Origin: Platynereis dumerilii
Lineage: Eukaryota; Annelida; Polychaeta; Phyllodocida; Nereididae
Assembly (NCBI GenBank): GCA_026936325.1
Contig: JAPTHN010000016.1
Location: 124,001 to 188,000, forward strand
DNA: 64,000 nucleotides
Direction: 5' to 3'
The stretch's first letter is position 1. Each line of letters begins with the position of its first letter. A model generated the notes under the pieces. The model had not been told where the DNA came from. It saw nothing but the letters and a program-made list of their open reading frames with translations, and did not search any database. Below, in pieces: positions 21,784 through 31,607 of the stretch. The translations under genes were made by a program, and so were the position numbers.

Positions 21784-22756
21784 CATTAACTTAATGCCCG
21801 AGCCGCCAGGCGAGGGCATTAAATGATTTCTGCCCGAGGGCCATAACTGATTAATACCCCATAATGCCCGACAACAAAATGTTAATCATTATTATCATTT
21901 TTGAACACAATCCATATCCAAGAAGAAAGTTACCTTTTTCTTTTGGTTCATTAACGCCCGCGCAGTTTTCGTGTCGCCCCGACCTTATTATTGAAGCTCC
22001 ATTATAACTGAGTCCAAATATGAAATCTGTGGACCTTGGAGATACTCCTAGGCTTTTAAATTTTTCAAATCGGACGATTTTTGACCGAGATTGAGCCAAA
22101 ACAGAAAGACCTTTTAACAACAACGTCACCGTGACGTCACTTCTGATGACGTCACAACTATAAAATACACCAGGGGGCGCTTTCGCGGGTGTTAACGGCC
22201 ATTAACGCCCGCGAACTGGGCGTTAATGGCCAGACAATGCCCTGCAAAATGATAATAATGGCCATTAACGCCCGCGAAAACGTCCCCTGGTGTATTGTAC
22301 CGTATCGTGACGTCATCACAAGTGACGTTATGGTGATGTTGTTGACTACAGAATCCTATCAGATACAAGCTAAATCAGTGAAAAACGTCCGATTTTGGAA
22401 ATTTAAAAAACCAAAATGATCAGGAGAAAAAGTCCTGAAGATCTAGATGTACAGCGCTGCTCTACTTTTAATAATAATGGCGCGAAAGCGCAAAATGCGA
22501 CGATTGAATAACAAAGGTAAAGTCAAAATTCAGAGTTTGTCATGAAATTTGAGATTTTGGAAAATGATAATAATGATAATAACATTTTGTTGTCGGGCAT
22601 TATGGGGTATTATTAATCGGTTATGGCCCTCGGTCAGAAATCATTTAGTGCCCTCGCCTGGCGGCTCGGGCATTAAGTTAATGATTTCTGCCCTCTGGCC
22701 ATAACTGATTAATACCCCATAATGCCCTCCAAAAAAACGTTATTGACCAATTGGCA
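21784..22756. repeat. Long palindromic foldback repeat (right part)
   Basis: A near-1-kb imperfect palindrome. GGCATTATGGGGTATTAATC and TTAATGCCCGAGCCGCCAGG blocks lie at one end and their complements at the other, with the symmetry centre near 22235-22265 among GCCATTAACGCCCGCGAA blocks. The outer right end AACGTTATTGACCAATT pairs with 15398-15414. CGTGACGTCA-type CRE-like sites occur near 22128-22140 and 22308-22326. No coding frame is supported. The family probably moves as a foldback DNA element; its termini are not fixed here. Confidence 0.75.
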
Positions 22757-23635
22757 ATATGACTAACTAATATAGATTATTAGGCAACACAAAATAGCAA
22801 ATTCAATTGTAATATATTGTAAACAGTGCATACACTTGAGAATATAGTGGCGCATCATTTCGGGACACGGAAAAATTACAAGTACACTGTGTGCTAATAT
22901 GTAGCCGAGATATGGTTCATTGGTGTTAAATCAACAAAAATGTATTTAGACATTCTGTAAGGTACCAGAGGCCATTTGCAATAGCAGTTCAGCTTTCTAT
23001 ATTCATCTTGATAGGAACTGCAACAGAAGCAAATCTCTTAAATTTCTCATGTCACAAATTTTGGGCTAATTTTGCCATTTTTGACTACTTAATAGTCCTT
23101 GAAACAGAAACTTTTGAACATAGCTTTACGAAACTTTCAGGCTATGCTCAGGCCATCATTTGCAAGATATTAGTGCAGAAATCACCCACATTCTACAAAT
23201 ATTATTGTTGTTTGAAGGTATTACGTGTTCTACATGCTCTTGTCCTCTTGAAAAATGGTCATATTTTATTGGGAAAAAGACAGTCATGGTTCTTATTATA
23301 AAATACACATAGTAATGGTGAAAAATTATCATCAAAATGTGTGCCTCAAAAAGTTAGATCCTCCTTACAGTTGGGGGTTTCCAAGATCAGCAATTAGAGG
23401 GGTGCTGCTTAATGAGAGGCAGAGCGACATACATTGTACATCAAAGAGGAGCTGGTCTCCTGGGGTCCTGGGCTACATTTGATAGCTATTAAATCATAAA
23501 AATTAGTGGTGTCATATCTCAGTTAATGATGTTTCGTCTCCTGGGCTAGTTACTTCAAGGTAATGGCAAATTCTGCCAATGCCAAGGGATTTTTGACGCT
23601 TACCACTGGTAGTTCTTCTCCTACTGTAGCAGGCA
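22757..23635. other. Stretch without recognisable gene
   Basis: Short frames (for example 23008-23301) show no family resemblance, and no repeat structure was seen. Confidence 0.4.
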
Positions 23636-24260
23636 GGTATGTAAAAAAATTGTGCATTCATATATATAGAAGCATGAAACTTGGCATACACTTAAAAAAG
23701 ATCTTTACAAACATATGTGGACAGGGAGCCACCTCAGATTCAGCATTTTCCAATATGGCGGTCAATTCTTCCATTTGCTGTTTTCTGTGTTGTTCCTAGA
23801 ATAGAATACATGCAAATAGTGTTTGTTATTCCTTCAGTAGGTAATCAGAACACTACTATAACATTTTTCGGTAGCCTGCACTATTTTGTTAGAATCAATT
23901 TTTTGGTATAAATATTAATTTGAATACTGATTTTCACGGTTTCGCATAGTAACACCATTTTAAAATAAAAATAAAAATGCTGCATTTTCTTAAACTGTTC
24001 CAACAAAATGAACTCTGACCATCCTAAAAATACTCATTTCTATCCAGAAGTCACATGATAATGTTTTCTAGATTATTAGAAGGAATAATGAGTACTGTTT
24101 TTAAATGGTCGAACTGCAGGCACTTCACAGAAAGAAGGAAAATGGCTGCCATGGGTCAACCAGGTCAAATCTGACTCCCCATCTAAATATATTATTTTAT
24201 ATGTTTTAAAACTGTGCCAAGTTTCATGCTTCTATGTATAAATGCACAATTACTTCCCCT
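23636..24260. repeat. Foldback repeat of about 620 bp
   Basis: ATTGTGCATTCATA and GAAGCATGAAACTTGGCA near the left end return as complements at 24211-24258. Inner segments (GCAGCCATTTTCC-like) also pair imperfectly. No coding content is seen. The arms are diverged, so this is an old element. Confidence 0.55.
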
Positions 24261-24384
24261 GTTCATGACAAATCTGTCCCTCTACCTGACTTGACTTGTG
24301 TTGTGCTGGTGTAGCCTACCCCAGATCAGCCGGGGCAGCTCAACCACCATCTTTGTGGAGGGAGCTGCACTTTTATTTTTTGGT

Positions 24385-24602
24385 GACCGCCGTATGATGA
24401 TGAGATGAGAAGACTGGGAGTATGGAACATACCCTATTAATTCAGGGATCTTTCAGTTGCCCCAGTATAGAATACTGGATACAACCCGCCTCCATTTAAT
24501 GTCCCATGGCCTCGGACTAAAGTGAGTTCCTGGGGTGAGATTTGAACCCACACCCTCAAAGCCAGTGGTCAAGCAATTTTGACCATTAGGCCACAGGGGA
24601 AC
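24385..24602 (-). mobile_element. tRNA-derived SINE family 1
   Basis: On the minus strand: head GTTCCCCTGTGGCCTAATGG (A-box-like), GGTTCAAATCT (B-box-like), then the family body with TTTAGTCC, GCGGGTTGTATCCAGTATTC and CTTCTCATCTCATCATCATA. The tail region differs from the copies at 44526 and 45483, so the 3' end is truncated or replaced. Confidence 0.85.
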
Positions 24603-25186
24603 TGTATGTTAGTTAGGCTAACTTCACAGGCACTTTGATTTCTATAAGGAATGCCATAAAACGACGTCATCAGCTCTCAAGTCTATCCCTGCCATGCAGG
24701 AATTCATGACCTGCTTATGTGACCTACTTACGCATGACCGGACCGGTGTTGACGCCACGTAGTGTCAGTTTTCCCTCGGTGCGTCGATGTCGAAGTTATA
24801 TCGATGTGGAAAAGTTGACGTAGAATAACTGTAGAAGTAGAATTATAGGCGTAGTGGACGTTGAATGTTTGTCGACTTGCCATACATTTAGCACAGTCAA
24901 CTTTGCAGCATCGAGTCAGTTGACGTCGAAATTGCGTCATTGAAAGAAAGAGTGTTGATTTGTCGTCGATTATACTGTCGACATCGCTAAAGTACAGAGT
25001 GTGTAGAATTCCACCTATGAGCCACCGTACCAATCGTTATCAGCTATCTGACTAATGGAGTTTTGAATCATGGTCAAGCAGTTGATAATTTTTTTAACAC
25101 TACCATCCAAAGTTCTTTACAGGATACTTAGATAGATATATAGATAGATAGATAGATATATAGATATAGAATTCCCAGTGATAAAT

Positions 25187-25735
25187 GAATTAAGGAGGAG
25201 GCCACGGTGAAATTTTAATGGATTTTTTGGCGGAGACACATAGTAATGTGACCGGGAGATGCAGTGACAAACATCAGTCTGGCATTTAGTTATGGTATGG
25301 TAAAATGTTGGCAGGGGGGGGGGTCTATGTATTTGTCTTGCAATCGATCTATGTATCTATCCATCTATCTATCTATCTATCTGCTTATGTCAGATAAACA
25401 AAGCCCTACAGTGAGAGTGAGAGAGTGGCCAAAAGGATATCTATCTATCAATCTATCAATCCATCAATCTATCTATCTATCTATCTATCTGTCTATCTAT
25501 CTATCTATTTATCTATCTATCTATATCTATCTATCTATCCATCTATCCATCTATCCATCTATCTGTTGGTCTGTCTGTCTATGTATTTTTTCTCTGTCTA
25601 TCCATCTGGTTGTCTATCTATCTATCTCTGTATCTATCTATCTATCTACCTGTCTGTCTATGTGTCTAGTACTGTCTACCTTTCTCTACACATTTAAAAT
25701 CCATTAAAATTTCACCGCGGCCTCCTCCTTAATTC
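25187..25735. repeat. Foldback element enclosing a (TATC)n tract
   Basis: GAATTAAGGAGGAGGCC followed by GGTGAAATTTTAATGGATTT (from 25187) is inverted at 25697-25735. Between the arms lie a G-run (25313-25322) and a long imperfect TATC microsatellite. The open frame at 25264-25707 is a translation of the microsatellite. Confidence 0.7.
25353..25680. repeat. Imperfect (TATC)n microsatellite
   Basis: TATC units with CATC/TGTC interruptions fill most of this stretch. Confidence 0.9.
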
Positions 25736-26663
25736 TGTATAGAGTAGGTCGGGGCAAGCGGCCCCCCTTAACTTCGAGGTGCGATTTGACCTACTTTTTA
25801 TGTGCGATTATTTGAATGCTTATGCTGTCAGGAAGGGAATACTTGACTCTACTAATAACTAGTGAAACAAATGTCTACCAATTTTAATAAAGGAGTTACG
25901 GCCATTTTTGTAAAAATATTTAAATGGCCTTCTTACCCCACCTATCGGGCAAGAAGCCCCCCTATTATAATCCTATGGCAATTGTTTTTGCGAGTGCATT
26001 CAGCCTAAAAGTTATTTCTTAGGTTCTTCTATCATTTTTAAGGCATTCTATTAAGTTTTTTGGAATTTCAGAATTTTTCTGTTCATACTTTTATTTTTTA
26101 ATATTTTTTGCCATGTTTCAATTTCGGGCCAAATTTTCTCTATTTTAATTAGCTATTCTATCAAGATTTAAGGTAAAGTACACATTATTAAATGGTTCCT
26201 GAAGCAGCTTCGACCCCCAGTGAGGGGGGCCTAATGCCCCATATCATGTGGGGCCTCTCGCTTCAAACCCACATATTTTAATTTGACCTCTATATTTTGA
26301 AGTAAAATGCAAAACATAGGCTGCGCGGCAGCATACCCTCGGCTAATCAGTGGGTATTCTGGAGGCAGTGAAATCAAGTAGCCCTCTGGAGGCGCGAGCT
26401 TTGAGGGGGCAAGGTCCCTAAAAACTTTAAAGTGATGTCCGTTTCCACCAGGTCACAGCAAGTGCCATAATGAAAATCTGTAAAAATATAAGCGAGAATC
26501 AAGGCCAAAATTTGTTTTGGCAATTTGTTGGATTTCCATCACCACAATGTTTTTCATGAGTTTCCTTGACTTTCCGTAATGACTAACGGCAGAGCAGACA
26601 CTTAAATACAGTTAAAAAAAACTTAAGCAATACTTGATTTGTAAACAAAGACAGGGTTTTGAG

Positions 26664-26869
26664 GGGGGAGGGTTGGTCTAGTGGTAGCATGCTGGACTGC
26701 CAATCGCTGGTCAAGGGTTCGAATCCAGCTCTTGCTGGGTCACCTGGGCCTATGTTGGATGGCTGTTTCAATCATCCTTTGCCTCATTGCCGTGTCCTTT
26801 TCCTGTCCTAATTAATTAGCCTACCAAGTGCGTAAATACAGGATGTAAAGCCCCAAACATCCATCCATC
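26664..26869 (+). mobile_element. tRNA-derived SINE family 2
   Basis: The head has GTTGGTCTAGTGGTAGC (A-box) and GGGTTCGAATCC (B-box) at tRNA-like spacing. The body includes CCTGTCCTAATTAATTAGCC and the end is a (CATC)n tail. A 5'-truncated relative lies on the minus strand at 54587-54706. The tRNA-like head is part of the SINE and is not a functional tRNA gene. Confidence 0.85.
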
Positions 26870-27742
26870 TTAAAAATACTGTTCTTTTATTGCATACAGA
26901 AGTTCATTTTTTAAATTTTATTAATTTTAACATTAGAATTTATTGGATATGACTGAAATTTGTCTACATATATTCTATGAAATCTACAGATCTAATAGTA
27001 ATATACAAATACTGTATGTTATTAATGCAATATTAAAATCCAGTTGCACTTGTAAGGAAATTAATTATTTGATCAGTCAGTCAAACAATTAATTAAGCAA
27101 TCACTCAATCAGCAGATCAGTCAATCAAACCACCCTGGCTTTTAAACCAGGTTGCCACCCTTTAACTTCGGATAAAAACGAGAAATTTGGTTGAATCTGT
27201 GATAAGTGAAAACACATGGAAAGAGACCTTTTTTTAATTAAAAAAATCTGGTAGAGTCTGTTTAAGGATTCCATTAACGCAGCAATAAATGCAATTGATG
27301 TCGGGGAAAATATGTCTGGTGAAGCAGGAACAATCACGGAAAAACACAGAGAATTTGCTCCAAAGCTTACTGTGCACTAAATTATATAATTTTAGCTATC
27401 TTTATTTAGTTTCATTTCAAATAGGCCTACATGTAAACTAGAAGAATAATTCTAATAAAGCAGCTTTGTTTTTGAACTTTTGATTTATGTTTTGGTGCAA
27501 GTGGCAAATACACCACCTGGTGTCAGCCAGCCAATTGTGTATGCTTGTATTACATATGGTCCAATAAACTGAATTTGAATTTTCCAATCAAACGCTGGAA
27601 CAACCTTGCTAACCACATTTACAAATAGATAATACAAACAACCAGGGCCAGGCGACAGTCAGATTATAGGTCCGAATAACAATAAAAACGATCAAAAGCT
27701 CCGTAAAGTGGCACATTCAGTCCCATTTGCTGAATTTAGTTG
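26870..27742. other. AT-rich stretch without recognisable gene
   Basis: Only one hint was seen: CCAATAAACTGAATTTGAATT near 27560 looks like the 3' tail of a LINE, but no coding part precedes it. Confidence 0.4.
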
Positions 27743-27750
27743 TTTTTGAC

Positions 27751-28669
27751 TAGAGCCCGGAACTGAGTCAGCCACCTTTGGTCAGCTGATTGAAGAAATA
27801 GTGGCTGACTTTTTCAGCTAGCAGCATTTTGTTAGCTGCAACTTTAGCTGACTTAAGTCAGCTGACTCGAAGCATTATTTTCATGAAATCTTCACAGATA
27901 TATATAAGACCAGTGACTGTAGCATCGAGTAGTCTTTGCTAAAGTCCAAGCTGGATAGTCCACCCTGGAAGTCTCACGTACAACTAACTACATATAAAGT
28001 TAAGAATCTGGTTACCCCGGTTCTTGGGCCTGTGGTCTTTGGAGGGGGGGGGGTGATAATGGCCTACTGAGAGTATATCAATGCTAATTCATGAACAGGA
28101 TGCAATGTAATAACCAAGTGTCAAATATATTATTCAAATCAAATAATATTTGGCAGTGGCTTATTCATCTGTAGATAGAGAAACAGAAGAAATGTTTGTA
28201 AGGAAAGAAAGGGTAAAAATCTATTTGAAATTTAGCCCCTGAACAGGCTTGTAACTACATGTCACATATTGTCCCTTGGACCATCTTGGTAAATTATTCA
28301 AGTGGAACTCTTCCAAACTCATGATTACAGTAACTCATACATCAAACTTCTAAGTTATGGACCTTTTCTTATTCTGGAAGTCAAAGGACTGAATTGCAAT
28401 TTGGATAGCAAACTCTAATTGCCATCATGAAAAATAAAAGCTCAGACCTTCCTCTCTTCCTTAATTGCAATTATAGAAGTCCTATCGATTCTCCTGAAAA
28501 ATCAACCTCAATTGCAATGGAGAATAGGGCTTTCATTGGCTTCAAGCTGGCTTTTCAGCTCAGCTGACTTGAAGCAATATCAGCTGCTAGACTGACTAAC
28601 CTCAGCTCACTTCAGCTGACAGTAAAATCAGCTCGCGGCGGCGCAAAAGGTCGGCGGTTCCGGGCTCTA
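27751..28669. mobile_element. hAT-like non-autonomous element, TIR TAGAGCCCGGAAC
   Basis: The 919-bp element begins TAGAGCCCGGAAC and ends GTTCCGGGCTCTA. It is flanked by a perfect 8-bp duplication TTTTTGAC (27743-27750 and 28670-28677). Subterminal regions are rich in inverted and direct AGTCAGCTGACT-type repeats, which are typical candidates for transposase contact sites. No transposase frame is present. Confidence 0.88.
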
Positions 28670-28708
28670 TTTTTGACGCTAAGTCTGAATATCTTGGATG
28701 ACATGTTG

Positions 28709-28741
<33 letters not shown>

Positions 28742-29727
28742 GGGTAAAAGTGGGTAATATCACGCAGCTAGTGCGTGATATTACACTGCAGTGTTTCTGT
28801 ACAGCTACCATTTCTGAAGTGTCACAACTACCATGACCAAAAATGAAAAATTTGATGGACATTGAACTCAGCTGTCAAAAAAATCTCAAATTCCTTTAAT
28901 CGCCAGCTTGTAAGAGTACTTGGAACTCAGTTAAAGTAACTGTGGTCATTTAAACATTTTCTGTGGGAAATATGACGCACTTCTGTTTAATATCACGCAG
29001 CAGTGGGTGTAAAACCACGCATTTTTATTATCTGATAAAGATGGACTGCATGATGTATCTGCATCTATAGTCCTGAGCATTGATGGCATGACGTTGGATC
29101 CAAATTGCTCAGACAGAAACTATACAAATACTACTAATGGTTTGCTAAAGTTGATTTGGGCATTGGAAATTAATAAGGCCTAACTCACTGAGTGATTTTT
29201 CTGAAAAATATACTTTTCTGCTTAAGTCAGTCCCTCTGTAAGTGGAAAGCGTTATTCATACATTGTATTGTCCGCGTTTAGAGTTGCATTTAAATTATGC
29301 ATTTTTAAACCTTCACAAGGACAAAATATCCTTTGTAATAGTTGTATTCAGGATGATCAATTTACTACAATGATTTGGAAGGACTCAGGTTCGATTCCGG
29401 CATGAGCAAAATCGGCCCAAATAGTGAATGGAAAAGTGAGTGGCATCCCTTAATATTAACTGAGCCTTCTTTCAGTCAGGGGAGGGAACTCTCTGTTGGA
29501 TAGGCCTATACACTACTTGAGCCCCTTCATGTCATGATTGCAATTTGATCATGTGATATAGAAATACCTTATACGATTAGTTACAGCATGCATGGCAATG
29601 TAAATTACAATTACGTTTGTGTATATTATGTAATTATATCTTTCTATATTCTCCACTCGGATTGTGTCAGCCAATCACAAGCGAGTATTCTTGGATAATA
29701 TCCTTGCTGTATTAGGCAGAGAAAAAG

Positions 29728-29995
29728 TTATATTGGACAGTGAAAAGTTATATTGGGCAGTGAAAAGTTATATTAGGCAGTGAAAAGTTATATTGGGCAG
29801 TGAAAAGTTATATTGGGCAGTGAAAAGTTATATTGGGCAGTGAAAAGTTATATTGGGCAGTGAAAAGTTATATTGGGCAGTGAAAAGTTATATTGGGCAG
29901 TGAAAAGTTATATTGGGCAGTGAAAAGTTATATTGGACAGTGAAAAGTTATATTGGGCAGTGATAAGTTATATTGGGCAGTGATAAGTTATATTG
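29728..29995 (+). repeat. 20-bp tandem array TTATATTGGGCAGTGAAAAG
   Basis: About 13 nearly identical units. The flank keeps related TTATATTGGATCC text. Low unit divergence indicates recent expansion. Confidence 0.95.
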
Positions 29996-30052
29996 GATCC
30001 GACACACAATAGTTCCAACTAATTCACACCAGGCATCACAGTATTTGAATAA

Positions 30053-30096
30053 AGAGAGCAGGCTGACAATGGTGACGCCACCATTGCCTGCTCTCT
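30053..30096. repeat. Short hairpin
   Basis: AGAGAGCAGG (30053-30062) pairs with CCTGCTCTCT (30087-30096), and CAATGGTG (30067-30074) pairs with CACCATTG (30079-30086), leaving a 4-nt loop and a 4-nt bulge. Function is unknown. Confidence 0.5.
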
Positions 30097-30324
30097 CATG
30101 GTTTGATCTTTTATAATTACAGCTGTCTGTTTGGTTAGTATTGAGAATCAGAACCCTTCTAAACTTCCCGAATTTTTTCTTTCAAATTAATATGGAAAAA
30201 GGATAATCTTAACTCCAAATCATGATAATTTAAAAAATCTGAAAACAAATTTTTCTCAACAATTTGACAGCAAGTCAACTTCAAAGGAAAATAAAAAAAC
30301 TTATATTGGTTGGAGAATATAACA

Positions 30325-30462
30325 AATATTAGATGGTAAGTCGTCCAATATAGAGTATAATTGGATTCATAAAAGTTATATTAGATTCGGCTACGCCTCA
30401 TCCAATATAACTTTTCTTCATCCAATTATACTCTATATTGGACTCCTTCCCATCTAATATTT
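30325..30462. repeat. Palindrome with arms reading AATATTAGATGG
   Basis: Arms of about 60 bp include CCAATATAGAGTATAATTGG and its complement, with a loop around GGCTACGCCTC. It shares the TTATATTGG vocabulary of the adjacent tandem array. Confidence 0.7.
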
Positions 30463-30486
30463 ATATAATATCAGAATCTTTCTGAT

Positions 30487-30605
30487 TATATATATCTATC
30501 TGTCTATCTATCTATCTAGCTGACCAGCTGTCTGTCTGTCTATCTGTTTGTTTATCTATTAATTTATTATTCTATCTATCTATCTAACAGTCTATCCATC
30601 TACTT
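30487..30605. repeat. Imperfect (TATC)n microsatellite
   Basis: TATC units with CTGT and GTTTAT interruptions. Confidence 0.85.
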
Positions 30606-31428
30606 TCTATGTATAGAGCGACTTAGGCCTAAGCACTTACAAGTCAGGACGCTTCGTCGTCCACAATGTATCATACGCAAATCGGACCCTCCACAAACCA
30701 CAAAATGCAAAAAACCAGTCAAGATTTGACATTGTCAAAACAAAAACAACTAAAAGTTTAAAGCACCTCCACGGAGCTCAGCAATTGTCGTGCACATAGT
30801 CCATACATGACATTATCATGGGGCTTACCTGGCTGAACAAAAATTATAAAAGGTTAGGGACATTTTGACACTTTGACTCAAATTGACAGCAGGACTCATC
30901 AGAAAGATGCTGTTACAGTAACACTCACAAAAATTCGGTGTTATGGGTGCGTGATAATACCCAAATCTGCGTGATATTACCCAAGAAATGTGCGTCATAT
31001 TTCCCCTGAAACATGAGTGATATTACCCCTGACCAGTGTCCATTACATATGCATGAATAACAATGGCTTCATCAAGGCAAACATTCTGTGTAACAAATTT
31101 TTGAATTCCCAAGTTATACATTTATCACATCATAATTCTCCACTCAATGCATTGCCTAAATGTCAGTTGCTTTTGCATACCTTTTAAATTGCGAATTTTG
31201 TAAGAAAATGCATTAAAATTAAGAAAAACTACGCAAATTTCTTAAAATTATGTTGCAAACTTGCCAGTGACAATGCCATGCACAGTATACTATCAGATTG
31301 TGTCAAATTTATCTATTGCACATTTTTCATTAATTACATGGCAGATCTCACACAGAGCATGAGCCTGAAATGGCAATAAAGTTTGGTGCGTGATATTACC
31401 CACATGCGTGATATTACCCACTTTTACC

Positions 31429-31429
<1 letters not shown>

Positions 31430-31465
<36 letters not shown>

Positions 31466-31551
31466 GATCTATCTATACGTGTATCTATCTATCTATCCAT
31501 CTATGTATGTGTTTATCAATCTATCTATCTATATATCTATCGGTCTATCTT

Positions 31552-31607
<56 letters not shown>
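31430..31607. repeat. (TATC)n microsatellite leading into repeat copy A
   Basis: TATC units run up to CTAGTCTTAGCTATTCTTAT, the start of repeat copy A. Copies B and C carry the same tract at the same end, so the microsatellite belongs to that family's terminus. Confidence 0.9.

Larger units (their letters stand above)
28742..31429. mobile_element. 2.7-kb TA-flanked element inserted in (TATC)n
   Basis: The ends read GGGTAAAAGTGGGTAATATC and its complement, flanked by TA inside a TATC microsatellite that continues on both sides. The motif TGCGTGATATTACCC recurs in both orientations near 28752, 28771, 28990, 30950, 30970 and 31395, mostly toward the ends. The interior holds a 20-bp tandem array (29728-29995), a hairpin (30053-30096) and a palindrome (30325-30462). 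No transposase frame was found. Confidence 0.75.

Noticed and set aside
25264-25707. Tyr-Leu-Ser-Ile repeat protein (also at 31383-31655 and 50525-50788)
   Set aside because: Translation of (TATC)n microsatellites.
29370-29560. B-box-like CAGGTTCGATTCCGG suggesting another SINE
   Set aside because: No A-box, body match, tail or target duplication could be found; left uncalled.
29728-29995. Regular 20-bp repeat that might suggest a CRISPR array
   Set aside because: Units are contiguous without unique spacers, and the surroundings are eukaryotic.
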